In this document: positions 1 through 10,602 of the stretch, one piece after another
Layout: the number at the start of each line of letters is the position of its first letter
Position numbering within the stretch: the first letter of the stretch is position 1
Assembly: GCF_932526225.1 (NCBI RefSeq)
Contig: NC_064035.1
Location: forward strand, 10,589,296-10,653,295
Length of the DNA: 64,000 bases
Direction of reading: 5' to 3'
From: Nematostella vectensis
Taxonomy: Eukaryota > Cnidaria > Anthozoa > Actiniaria > Edwardsiidae
Program-made: the position numbers and the translations under genes
Notes under the pieces: model-generated
The model's database searches: none
Told to the model about the DNA's origin: nothing
Seen by the model: the letters and a program-made list of their open reading frames with translations, nothing else

Positions 1-137
1 GTATTTCACAACGACAGTGCTTTCATGTCTTGGAATCATAAATTCAAATTTTTTGCAATAATCCTCTTACATATTTTTCCCTTTGAGGTAAACCGACTAT
101 CGCTTTCTGATTAAGTGGTTGCTTTTTGTCACTTTCT

Positions 138-619
138 AACAAATGAGCAAAAGGGCCTCTAACAAAAATAGCCGTTCCATAACGAACACCGAATCTAATA
201 TACAAAATTATATGATTCACTTCTAATAAATTAACAAAAGATCGCATTGACTAACTAATTGGACTAAATGGTGTAGGAGATTAATAAATGAATAAAAGAA
301 AATGGATTTGTGAACGTGGAGGTTTGGAAAGATCACTTCGTATACGCCAATACAAAAGCTTGCACTGAGAAGAACTGAGAAGAACAAATGAGCAAAAGGG
401 CCTCTAACAAAAATAGCCGTTCCATAACGAACACCGAATCTAATATACAAAATTATATGATTCACTTCTAATAAATTAACAAAAGATCGCATTGACTAAC
501 TAATTGGACTAAATGGTGTAGGAGTTTAATAAATGAATAAAAGAAAATGGATTTGTGAACGTGGAGGTTTGGAAAGATCACTTCGTATACGCCAATACAA
601 AAGCTTGCACTGAGAAGAA
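138..619. repeat. tandem duplication, 245-bp period, two copies
   Basis: Bases 138-374 recur almost unchanged at 383-619. The copies share starts (AACAAATGAGC) and ends (CACTGAGAAGAA), separated by a partial repeat of the end motif. The few differences (for example attaat versus tttaat) imply a recent duplication. Both copies contain the same short antisense reading frame, which I do not consider a gene. Confidence 0.9.
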
Positions 620-672
620 TCTTACCTCATTTAGGATAATTCCCTAAATTCTGTTTGTTTATTTTTCCTGCT

Positions 673-972
673 TCAGTCAGGATTACGAATGACCCAACTG
701 TCTCTCTCCTCTATCTCTTCAGCCGTATTCAAAACCTCTTGAGTTGATAATATTGTTATTTTACCACTCAAATCCAGGAAATCTAGTAGCTTTTCAGTCA
801 TTAAAATCCGCAGGTTAACGATAGAGGTCAAAACCAGAGGAAACCAAAAGCGTTTATGAAAACACACAACATCTAAAACCAGAAAGTATTGGCAGCCAGC
901 AATGTTCGGAGAATATTGTCGCCCCGTCAAGAAATTTATGATCTGAGTAAGAGCAACACGGAAAAAGAACAC
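673..972 (-). CDS. unrecognised minus-strand open frame, possible terminal exon
   Basis: An open frame of about 99 codons ends with a stop at the left. Its upstream boundary lies near a possible acceptor (gcttgctaag, then GTGTTC). The product has a hydrophobic first half and an acidic C-terminal end (EEIEERDSW). I do not recognise a family and cannot find a partner exon. It could be a terminal exon, a transposon remnant or chance. Confidence 0.2.
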   Translation of the reverse strand: MFFFRVALTQIINFLTGRQYSPNIAGCQYFLVLDVVCFHKRFWFPLVLTSIVNLRILMTEKLLDFLDLSGKITILSTQEVLNTAEEIEERDSWVIRNPD

Positions 973-974
973 CT

Positions 975-1342
975 TAGCAAGCCAACGACTATCAAACTAT
1001 ATTACAATCCGCTTGGACCACTTTTCCTTAACCATTTTACTGGGACAAATAATAGATGACCTATAACAATATCGTGTTTACTGCAAAAACCTTTGATGTC
1101 TACCGCAGTAAATGAAGCTGTTGATATATATAGATTTAGGCACTGTCTAAAAGCGGAGCCAGCTTTATTACCCTATTTTCATATTGGGAATCTTTGGGCA
1201 GTTTAGGGGTATGACCCCCTGAAGAACAGAGCTTCTAGACTAGAATTTCTTTTGAGAATAAAAAAAGAGATCCATAATAATAACATTCACCTCAGTCTAT
1301 ATGATTTAAAAAGACTAAAGTGCTGTATGCTTAACTCCCCCC

Positions 1343-1374
<32 letters not shown>

Positions 1375-2156
1375 TTTTTCATACATGTAACTTGTTTAAA
1401 ATGCACGGTCCAAGCTGGATTTTATTTTATCTCAGCTATTTCTCCCACCGTAATGAAATGCTGGACCTCCTCCCAATCACCACTTCTTTTGCAGCTTAAC
1501 AAAAAAATATTGCTGATATTTTAGTTTTATTTATTAACAGTGCTCTGTGTAGCTTCATTTGATAGACAACTGATACTGAACAGATATTTCCTATTTTACA
1601 TTTCTACAATTAAATAATCTAACATATATGCCTTGTCGTGTACAGCATTACTCAGTTTTTTTGTTGAGTACAGCTTAAAAGGTCAAGAGACTTCAGCAGA
1701 TGTTTGCGGCAAGAGAGCCCAACATTTTGCACCCAAAAATACCTATGTAAAATTTTCAGCCATTTTTTAAACACAGTACAGGTACAGGTTCTAAATTGCT
1801 GAAAGATGCAACTATTAATCTTTGTGAATACAAATATTTCAATTCACTATCCTTTTCCTACTTCAGTCTAACAGCACAGTTATATCATTCTTAAATGTTA
1901 ACCTCCCAGTTAAAACATCAGACAAAGTTAGCATAGATAAGAAAAGAGAAATCACATTTGACAGCATGTATTGAGGGGGGAGGGCTCCTCCTAAAATAGT
2001 CAGATGGGGTTGTTTGTTCTTAACCCATTGACCCCATCTTAACCCATTGACTCCTGGCTATTTTTGAGCTGAATTTACAAAAAACAGACTGAAAACAGAT
2101 ACATCCCCCTCTATTCTGAGTTTTATACAGCCCGTCAAAGTCAAACACAGCTGCAC
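975..2156. other. non-coding spacer with poly-C and CA microsatellite
   Basis: No supportable gene is seen here. Bases 1337-1359 are a run of 23 C followed by a short (CA)n run to about 1373. A motif of the form AACCCATTGACYCC occurs twice near 2025-2055, and its reverse complement lies near 3025-3050, so it is probably an interspersed repeat. Confidence 0.6.
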
Positions 2157-2399
2157 CTAGCCAGCGGTATCCAAGCTTTCCAACAGTGCTTTGAGGTCCC
2201 CACTTTTAATCCCTCGTCGTTGTGCTGAAGCCAGCACAAGTTGATGGTTGCTTGTATTTTTCATCAAAAATACAGCTATGAGCATATTAGGAGAGTGTCT
2301 CAGGACATCATGAAGTCTTTTGGGGCATAATTGAGTGCTTTGCTTACGGATATTTGCAAGCAAAGGTGGATTCATGATGTTTTTTTCTTGTTTGGCTTT
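2157..2399 (-). CDS. putative terminal exon, unrecognised protein
   Basis: On the minus strand a good acceptor (ttttctcatccag) precedes an open frame that runs to a TAG at 2157. The frame encodes about 80 residues including NMLIAVFLMKN and GDLKALLESLDTAG, which look like real protein rather than low-complexity sequence. No family is recognised. The upstream partner is uncertain: the open frame at 2487-2909 lies in the right place but its candidate donor has the wrong phase for this frame. Confidence 0.3.
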   Translation of the reverse strand, partial: KAKQEKNIMNPPLLANIRKQSTQLCPKRLHDVLRHSPNMLIAVFLMKNTSNHQLVLASAQRRGIKSGDLKALLESLDTAG

Positions 2400-2486
2400 G
2401 CCTGGATGAGAAAATAATTTTCTTATGAATCACCACAGCTCTCCTAAATGCTGTCTTTTCTGAAACCAAATTGATTCCAAAATTGT

Positions 2487-2909
2487 TTACACTGCTATTC
2501 TGGGTCTGTATGACCTGGAATTGATTTGTTTGGCTTCGGGGTGAAAAGACTTATAAAAAACCATCTGACTTTGGGGAGAGGAGTGTTGACTGGCCCTCCC
2601 CTCGTGAATTTTCCTCTGGATCTCCCAGAATGCTTTGCAATACGTAAAGACATCTTCATGGTTGTACAATCCTTCAAGGAGTGGACATTGTGTTTTGAGG
2701 CCATGGTAATGTACCTGGAGGATCAGAATAAAGGTATCTATTTGTGTCTTGAGCTGTGTTTGCTGATCTCTCTCCCTTGTGTGGTATTTTGAGCGTTTTA
2801 TTGAGAGGGGTGATTCTGCTTTTCTCTCCTTGTTTGATTTGAGATTTGTCAAAGAACCTGTGCTATTATTTGGCTTAAGAGTAGATGCCAACACCTTGGT
2901 TGGATGCAT
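2487..2909 (-). CDS. putative exon, unrecognised protein
   Basis: A minus-strand open frame of 140 codons encodes a basic Ser/Lys-rich N-terminal part and a better-ordered part with YNHEDVFTYCKAFWEIQRK. A possible acceptor (tgatattgcag) lies just upstream of the first Met, and a possible donor (GCAGT, then gtaaac) lies at the end. Joined to the acceptor at 2399 it would change frame, so the exon chain is unresolved. Alternatives are a degraded gene or chance. Confidence 0.3.
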   Translation of the reverse strand: MHPTKVLASTLKPNNSTGSLTNLKSNKERKAESPLSIKRSKYHTRERDQQTQLKTQIDTFILILQVHYHGLKTQCPLLEGLYNHEDVFTYCKAFWEIQRKIHEGRASQHSSPQSQMVFYKSFHPEAKQINSRSYRPRIAV

Positions 2910-3317
2910 ATCTGCAATATCATTTATCCCTTAGACTGATGCCTGAGTATCTTCATCTTGTTGTGTTTATTTTGCATTTATGAATTTTTTGGGTTGTGGG
3001 TACTTCCCAAAGCCGGTACAGGCCGGTTGAGGCGTCAATGTGTTAAGGGTAAGAAATTATGCTACCTGCCTTTCCTTAGGGAGTGTTCAAAATGCTTAGA
3101 GAAAGAAATTGCTTCTGTATTTATGGGAGTCTCTTTGGGTAAATGGGAATGGTAAACAGTAATTTTATCCAATAACAGATATGGCAAAGACGCAGAAATG
3201 TAGGTTCAGAAATGTAGGGCAATATCAACCAAACATATTTTTCCCAGGGGAAGAATGTAGATTGACTGAAAAGGAAAAACATATTTTAAAGGGCAGAAAG
3301 GAAAGCTAAATATTTTG

Positions 3318-3549
3318 CTAAATATGCTTCTCATTATCCATGTCTTCATACAGTCTCACATCATGGCTTTTGGGTATTAACAGTTCACCTGAATCAGAAA
3401 AAAATCGTTCGTTATTATTTCAATTTTCTAATTTTCTTAAAACATGAGGACAAACATAGAGGAAAACAAATGATTAGATTAGTATCCTTACCAAACAGAA
3501 ACAGACAACAGATCAATATTGGCTTTGTATGAGAAAGAAAGAGAGACAT
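3318..3549 (-). CDS. candidate two-exon small secreted peptide, 42 aa
   Basis: Exon 1 (3492-3549) opens with ATG and encodes a hydrophobic leader (PILICCLFLFG), ending at a donor (G, then gtaagg). Exon 2 (3318-3388) follows a strong acceptor (tttctgattcag) and closes with TAG. The phase-1 junction keeps the frame. A consensus donor (CAG, then GTAAG) on the same strand at 3771 and CCAAT boxes near 3890-3930 could mark an upstream 5' exon and promoter, but I see no clear acceptor just before the ATG. The small size makes this tentative. Confidence 0.28.
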
Positions 3550-3849
3550 TTTGACGTTTTTGTGTATTTAACATAAAATTTGGGACAAAAACAGCATAGG
3601 CAGGAGATAAAGAAGAGAGAAAGACTTTGTAAGGATGATTGCGAAATGCTTTTTATTTTTCCTAACACATTTGCCAATATATAGCGAATGAATTCTCAAT
3701 TAAATAAGCTTAATGATACATAGTTTTACCAACACAACTGTGTATACATGAGTCGTCAAGGTCGTTCTTACCTGAGCTAGATAGATAAGTCTAGATTTGT
3801 AGATGTATTTTTCTTATTTGTATTGAGGAAAAGTTTCTTTTACGATTAT

Positions 3850-5846
3850 AACAGAACTGGGAAGCCGTTTTAGTGCGCGCCTAAATAGCATCCAATCAGC
3901 GTTCAAGAAATTGATCTCTCAGCCAATCAAAAACACAGTGGAAGCAAGATGATTGAATAGTGACACCGGGAAAATCAGAGAAGTTGTAAAACGACAAAAA
4001 TCGTTTTGTTTGAGGATTATTATCAGAAATATTTGCAAACAAGAATAATTATACTTAAAAGGAATATGACAGGAGTTACGATTCATATATTCTATTCACA
4101 CTATTTTGAATTGAAATTTTCGTGCGGAACTCACCTTGACTGTCCATGTTGTTTGCCTTGTGGTGTTCGTTCGTTTAGCAGAACAATTCCGTATTTATCA
4201 TATATTTATCATAAATAAAACTTTTCTATTTTCATTTTTGCTCTGTAACATCATAATGAGAATAGTAGTGCAGAGCCTCGACAATTCCCTGATAAATGCT
4301 GCTGGTTTTGTAGCCTTTTCGTTAAACCATTAAGTTTATAACCACCGCACCAGGTGAAGAAATCGAGCCGATATTCAAAGCTTGTAAGAACAAAGCAGTA
4401 GACAGATGTATCCCTCAAATTCTTATTTTCATACGGCCATTTGACTGGATAATTAGTTGCATTTTCTCTATTAAACACTTTTCTCGTCAATTCTTCCCTG
4501 CCAGCTTGTGCTCCGTTGATCGTTTGATGTCGAAAGTCAGAATAGGCTTAGTCCCCCCCCCCCGGCTTTCCAAGCCCCCCCCCCACCTCCTGTCGGAGCC
4601 AGTCTGTCATTGGTTTAGAGTGATCAATCAATTAGCTGGCCTAGTTGCATGAGCTGGTCACGTGAGTGGTACAGCCAGCTGACAGCGTGTGACATGACGT
4701 CATTGACCACAAATTTTGAGTCGCCTAGTTTATGACCAATTTCTATACATATGGAGCTCCGCGCGCGGCCGGCTCCGCTACAAGACCAGCCTTTGACTTG
4801 ACGTTTTTTTCTCCTTTTTACTACTATCTATTCTACAAATAGATGCTTTCCTTTATTATTACAACTATTTCTCAATTATCAACAACTTTAAAACTCCGTT
4901 TTTCTGGGTGATGCGTTTTGTTCGTTTTTTAGAAGAGGTTAGAACACGAGTCTAGACCAGGTTTCCCCTCCCCCACGCCTTCTGACGCTCGCGCTACTGT
5001 TGAAAATCATACAGATCCTTCTCAGTCAGGAAAGTCGAGGGAGCGCAAGGAATTGGAGGGCTGAGTCGAGCAAAAATGCCAGGACAAAATGGCCATTCAA
5101 AATTATAACACAGAAAATGTTTGGCCCTAATAATAACGTATTAAAGTGGATATAAGGTCCACAAAAGTTAAAAGTATAGTTTGATTTACTGCATTACTTT
5201 AAATCTAAAATACTGCCCTCGGGGCCCGACTATTGCACAGTCCTCCGAGCTTCCCTTAGCTGATCCTTTTCTCAAATTTAAAAATAAAACGTTCTTCTTT
5301 GGAATGACTTATTTTTATATGACTTGCTATTCGGTGTAATTCGCCTTCTTCTGAATGTATATGGCGAAACAAAAACATATCCTGAGGAATTAGGTGCTAA
5401 GTTAACGCCTTGACCGCCAGATGATTAACTAAGTTTTTACGGAGAAAAGAGGCAATATGAGGCCGAATGGAATAATCGAGTTGGACAGTAACGAATAAGT
5501 CTGTTCATAAAAATATATATTCATAAGACCAAAGTTATTTATATGCGAGATGAGAAAATAAAATAGATATATATTTTTCTCGGGACTAATTTAGGACGTA
5601 GCCTTGCAGGTGGATAGGTCATCTTGCATCAAAGCCTTAAAGTCACATTTTTATTGATAATTTCCAATCCTTCTTTCTTTAAAAGCTCCTTAGAGATGTC
5701 AAATAAATTACCATAGCATTATGACTCCATACTTTATTTCAAGCTGAGGATTAAGTTACAAAATAAATAGTTAAGGTGGGGCAATAACAAATACAAAAGC
5801 TCTCTTAAACATAGTCATTTTCCTTATCTTTTTCTATTTCCTTAAT
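3850..5846. other. spacer, no supportable gene
   Basis: Two CCAAT motifs (ccaatcagc, gccaatcaaa) lie near 3893 and 3922. C-tracts lie at 4553-4563 and 4577-4585, and a GC-rich palindromic patch (GGAGCTCCGCGCGCGG) near 4751. Nothing reads as coding. An AATAAA on the minus strand at 5733-5738 serves the gene that ends at 5847. Confidence 0.5.
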
Positions 5847-6735
5847 TTAATTAGGCCACATGCACATACATCCAGATGGTACATTAGGGATGACGTCATC
5901 GTACCACGTGCTACAGTCGTGGCTAGGCTTTCGTATAAAGTGCAAGTCCTTGTATACGGTAACGCAATCCATGATGCCATACACGCACTCAGGGAGGCCC
6001 CGCGCGCCAACACGACCGCTGCACTCCACTCTGTTGTAGCTGTCGGGGACGAACGTGTGAGGTGTGTTGAAGTAGTTTGCCGGGTCCAGGGTTTGCTCTG
6101 TTGTTGCGCACGGAGGAATATGGTTGGGAAATTTCGGACGGATTTGCGACAAGAACAAGTTTGATGGCGCTCTTAGCACCCGATGTGTCGGCCTGAAATA
6201 AGTCATGTTAGAGTAAAAGTACACAAAAGACAAAAGACACATACAAGATACTAGTAAAACTGTTTATAACTCCGCCTCTTACATTCTTATATTATATTCT
6301 TCTTACAAGGCATATATAACATAAAACACATACAAGAATATCATTTTCGTCAGAGCAATACTTTTATATGGCTTACTCCTTTTTTTCTACAGTATAACAT
6401 TTGCCATTGTACACTTGTGTCCAAAGCACAAGTAAGATTAGAAATGGGGTGAAAGAGAATGAGTAGATAAATTTAAGAATGAACTAATGATGGAATCATG
6501 ACTAGATGGTGTATTACCTATTGACGTGCTGCTCCATGAAAAATCCCTTTTGATCTTGTCCCTTCACTATTCTGATATCCTTTTTAACCATTTCAAAATT
6601 ACCAATTTCATTTAGTGATGATTTGGAATCCACTAGCGGCGTTCCCATGACACTTGACAGCAGAATGGCGATCGCTGCTGAAAACACTGCAGCCTTTGAA
6701 ACAGCAAAACATCGTCTCAGGCAAAGATTAGACAT
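5847..6735 (-). CDS. secreted Cys-rich factor, possible trunk/PTTH- or noggin-like cystine knot
   Basis: Two exons: 6518-6735 and 5847-6192, giving 187 aa. The donor (AATAG, then gtaata) and acceptor (ttatttcag) are clean and the split Arg codon joins the frames. Residues 1 to about 31 form a signal peptide (AVFSAAIAILLSSVMG). A propeptide-like stretch follows, with basic residues around 77-80. The C-terminal part holds seven cysteines at 101, 130, 142, 149, 166, 181 and 183, ending in a Cys-x-Cys pair. A Cys-x-Cys near the C-terminus is typical of cystine-knot growth factors; assignment to the trunk/PTTH or noggin groups is inference. The start was chosen at the Met directly before the leader, although an upstream in-frame Met exists at 6789. 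An AATAAA lies about 110 nt past the stop. Confidence 0.72.
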
Positions 6736-8044
6736 AGTGAGCGAGTACTTTGGTAGATTAATTGCAATGCCTACGTTGGTTAATGCCAAATGCTTTTATA
6801 AACCTTCTCATTAATTTTTCAAACTCAAATTAAGAATGGATAGAATTTCACGCCTTAATTGTCCATTAAGTTCTATCTGTTTACGCCTGCCAGGAAACTT
6901 TAGTTTTTTTGGGCCAGTATATTCAAGTATCCAGATTCTTACCTTATAGATAGCCATTTTTTCCTTTTCTTCGTGTTGTGTTTTTCCAGTTTGTCTATCT
7001 TGCTTCAAGTTATTGTACTATATATACATAAACCTGAGTCCATTCTATTGACAATAACGGTGGCATCATACCGCCTCAAAGTGACTCTAGAGCTAGATTA
7101 TAAACAGTATGCTTAAAGCAGCTTTCAATAAACTTTTATCTTGAAGTGCTTGCTCTGCGAAGCCGGCAGGTTCACGTGTGTGTAAGCTATTTGCACGCAC
7201 AAGTGCATGAAGGAGGTACAAGTGTCTAATTTGGTGGAACGACTAACGTTTACATAACCATATCATTGTTAGAGGTGCGTGTGCTATCTCAGGCGTGTAG
7301 TTACGCGGGCCCGAGGTTCGCAGCCTCCCGCTAGAATGCCAAAACGTTGGCCATTTCTTATCAAAGGATTGCTAAATAATATTCCACTTTTCCCGTATTA
7401 TCTATGACTGACCCCACTACCCCATCTTCAGCAAGGTAGCGCACCTGTTTTTGGCGGTGTTAATTAAAGCGAAGACACACTTTGCGGCGAAACGCGTAGG
7501 CTTTAATGCTAAAAGTAGATAACTCTGAAGTAAACCTGAAAAATGCAATCAATGTTTGTATGATAAAATGACACGGTAGAAGAGGACGGAAATTAACCAA
7601 TCATCTGATATCTGATCTCGTGATCCATCCACCATTTAGCACTTCTTCGTTCTGTAAAAAGTCTTGTTAGGAAATCCTCATTTTAAGATCACACTTAACA
7701 AATGCAAACCGGAGGCCATCGAGAGCTATCACGTGTACATTGATAATGTCCTTAGCCATAACAAAGGATCTGAATAATACTTTATTATCGTTTTTGCTTT
7801 GTCGAGTGCTATCTAATGCGCGTCGTTAGTCGTAGGAGGGACGCTTCAGGCCTTGAGTGCTTTGAAAGCCCACAAGCTTTTATGTCAACACGACTCGAAC
7901 AAGCATTATACGTGGGAGTCCTTCAATGAGATATTGACGGATCTGGAGAATAATCTTTTAGGCAAAAAAAAAAAGGAACAGACGCCTATAAAGTCTCAGG
8001 CTCTGAGCTTGTTTAATGCTTCCTAAAAAAACTCTCCAACGTTT
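6736..8044. other. spacer upstream of the secreted-factor gene
   Basis: No supportable coding region is seen. The first few hundred bases probably hold the 5' UTR and promoter of the minus-strand gene that starts at 6735. The rest is AT-rich sequence with scattered CpG. Confidence 0.4.
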
Positions 8045-8440
8045 CGCATACGACTTAATCGTGCTGATTTAGACAGCACGATTAAGTCGTATGCGACCTA
8101 CCTGCGACAGATCTTAGCCAACTACGTCTTTCGTAGCCCGAGCGCCGTAGGAAAGTCGTAGGCTGATTTACACTCTGTGACTCGAGTGGTAGACTGGGGC
8201 GAGTCCTGGAGTTCCAAATAAGGCCCAAAAAAGGTTTCGAGAAAGGAGGGGGGGGATTAATTGCTCTTCCATAGATTTCCTTATATTTCTTGTTATTTTT
8301 AAGCCAAATATCTGATAAAGGGGGGCCGTGGCCCGCTCTGAACACCCCTAGATCCGCCCCAGGTAGAGGTTTTGCAGACAAGTCGCATAAGACTAAATCG
8401 CGTTGTCTAAACCAGACAGCACGATTTAGTTGTATGCGAC
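8045..8440. mobile_element. MITE-like element bounded by two hairpins
   Basis: A perfect 22-bp inverted repeat lies at 8045-8066 and 8074-8095 with a 7-nt loop. A related imperfect hairpin at 8382-8440 uses the same core (GCACGATTWAGT). The pair encloses about 290 bp without coding signal. This arrangement resembles fold-back or subterminal hairpins of non-autonomous DNA transposons; no target-site duplication was identified. Confidence 0.5.
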
Positions 8441-9111
8441 AACTCAAGTTGACAAGTCAACAAAGCAATGACAGTTTATTGTGACCTTCATTTTAGGATT
8501 TAAGACACTTACAGGAGGTGATCAATAAGGAAAACTTCCGAGCTAGTTATTGAAACTGACTGGAGACTGACTGAGAGGTTAGTAGGCCTGTGACCTGAAA
8601 CTTTTTTACAACATAGAAAAGGCGAAAATAATTATTGTAGATGTGTCATTTGTTTTCCACCTCTTTTTAAATTGCCTTGTGGTCTCCTGATAACTAGAAC
8701 TCATTTAGATTTTCCATGAAGTTTTGCATCTATTGAAAGTCGACTGTTAGGAGTGCTGTGAACATTAAGGTACTGCCTTTTTTTAATATCAATATTTTTA
8801 TTTTGATATTGGTAGGGAAGTTGGCAAGACTTGACAGTAGTCAACAACATATTTAACAAGACTCAACTCTACTTACAAAACATTTTTTTAATTGATAGAA
8901 GAAAAAAAAACAAGTTGACAAACAATTAATGAATACATTATAGCTTACTGATGTTTCATCCAAGTTCGTTATTTCTTATATAGCATGTAAGACTTTTGCT
9001 TGTAGTTGATAATGAATTGAATTGGAAAGTTCTCTTCTGCAAAAACTATAAGAAGCATAAATTTCAATAAGATACATATTAAAAATGAGAATATACTATT
9101 TTGCTTTTGAT

Positions 9112-9117
9112 TTTATT
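9112..9117 (-). terminator. polyadenylation signal of the EamA transporter gene
   Basis: TTTATT on the plus strand reads AATAAA on the minus strand, about 60 nt downstream of the stop codon at 9176. Confidence 0.5.
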
Positions 9118-9175
9118 AAATATTAGAAATATATAAAAAAGAGCAAAGCATAAAACCACCCCCTAACTCGTCAAT

Positions 9176-10204
9176 CTACTTTGTTTTAACAGATTTATTA
9201 CTTGATGCAAAACTGGACTGCCTGTATTTTTTGCTAAAGATAATAACATTGCACATGAATACAAGTAGCCCACCTCCTACACTATACCAAGATGGTTTTA
9301 CTGAAAAAAATGACATTTGCCAGATAAACGCAAACAGAATGTCTGACGTCCTTACTAGAGTCACGATCACTGCTTTTTCTAGTGCAAGGGCTTTTGTCAT
9401 AAACACCTGAAGAAATATTGCAGCAATTCCAAGGAGAAGCAAGTACCAGTTTTCATTGGTTTCACACATAGGTAGACTCCATTTGCCATCCATCAGTCCT
9501 CCAATGGTGCTTGTGGTAAACATAGCAGCGTTCAAATAGAGTACAATAACTATTACCTCAAACTTTCCAAGCTTACGAACAAAAATAAATGCTAATGCAG
9601 CAACTATAGCGCCAGCAAGACTTGCACAAACTGGCATCCATACTTCACCCATGTCTTGTCCTGTTGTTGATCCAAATATGAAAGACGGTCTTGCAGTCAA
9701 AATGACACCTCCAAGAGAAAACATGGCGGCAAGACCATCCATCCAATGTAATGACTCTTTTAAAAGGATGTACCCGAACAGTGCAGCAAATATCGGGGTA
9801 GTAAAACTCAAAACAGTAGCATCTGAAAGAGGCAAGTTTTTGAAACTGTAATACTTCAAGAGAACGCCAGCGGCACCGAGAGCTGAACGTGCCAGGAGAA
9901 ATTTGTAACTCCACTTTGGGTTTGAGAATAAAGTAATGCGATGGTAAATCACGTAGGGTAAAAGAAACACGCCAACAACAACTGATCGAAACCACACCAC
10001 CTCATAAGATGGCATTGATGTTGTTAGTTTGACAAAGAGAGCCATGACTGAACCGCTAAATGAAGCAAGGATTGCAAATGCCAGCCCGATGAAGGAAACA
10101 TGAAACTTCTTCTTGGGCAAGACGAGGTGGTCATCTTGAGATGGCCTTGGTCCCTCCATGACAGAATTGTTATCTTCTTCGGTATCAAGGATCTCAATTT
10201 CCAT
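9176..10204 (-). CDS. SLC35G1-like: EamA/DMT-family transporter, SLC35G1-like
   Basis: A single coding exon of 342 aa. After a short acidic cytosolic N-terminus come about ten hydrophobic segments arranged as two EamA repeats, the hallmark of drug/metabolite transporters. Recognisable family stretches include VVWFRSVVVG, LSDATVLSFTTPIFAALFGY and KALALEKAVIVTLVRTSDI. The length matches the SLC35G family (about 340-370 aa). The Met at 10204 was chosen over an in-frame Met at 10279, because an acceptor-like site (aactcatttcag) falls between them and suggests a 5' UTR intron. Human SLC35G1 is described as an ER/plasma-membrane protein; the substrate here is unknown. The gene is head to head with STT3B about 400 bp away. 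Confidence 0.88.
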   Translation of the reverse strand: MEIEILDTEEDNNSVMEGPRPSQDDHLVLPKKKFHVSFIGLAFAILASFSGSVMALFVKLTTSMPSYEVVWFRSVVVGVFLLPYVIYHRITLFSNPKWSYKFLLARSALGAAGVLLKYYSFKNLPLSDATVLSFTTPIFAALFGYILLKESLHWMDGLAAMFSLGGVILTARPSFIFGSTTGQDMGEVWMPVCASLAGAIVAALAFIFVRKLGKFEVIVIVLYLNAAMFTTSTIGGLMDGKWSLPMCETNENWYLLLLGIAAIFLQVFMTKALALEKAVIVTLVRTSDILFAFIWQMSFFSVKPSWYSVGGGLLVFMCNVIIFSKKYRQSSFASSNKSVKTK

Positions 10205-10602
10205 GGCGATGCGTGAAAACCATGGATAGTTATAAATAACTATTCGCGACCTGAAATGAGTTAAAAGTGTAAAGAGCACAAAATATTTCGTTAAAAAACA
10301 TCAAAACTGTCAGGCGTTACTGACGTAGAGCTACGCATGCGCTTGAGACTGGCGACATAGGAGCTCCACGCCGAGAGGGCACGCGGAGAAATGCGTCGAG
10401 GGATCCTTTTTGTAGGCCTAAAAATACTCGCGTCGTTTTTTTAAGTATATTGATGAACCAACAAGCGAAATCAAATAAAAAGAACACACTTACTGTGAAA
10501 ACTCTTTTTTGACTTTCAATTTGTGTTAGGACTGGTACCGAATTTCGACATGTTGAGGTGTGATTGGTCAGTGGTCACACAACGTGGCTTCACTGAAACA
10601 AA
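10205..10602. promoter_or_regulatory. putative bidirectional promoter, SLC35G1-like / STT3B
   Basis: Only about 400 bp separate the two divergent start codons. The middle of this interval (about 10320-10400) is GC- and CpG-rich compared with its surroundings, as in CpG-type divergent promoters. No TATA box is evident. This is inference from spacing and composition. Confidence 0.45.
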
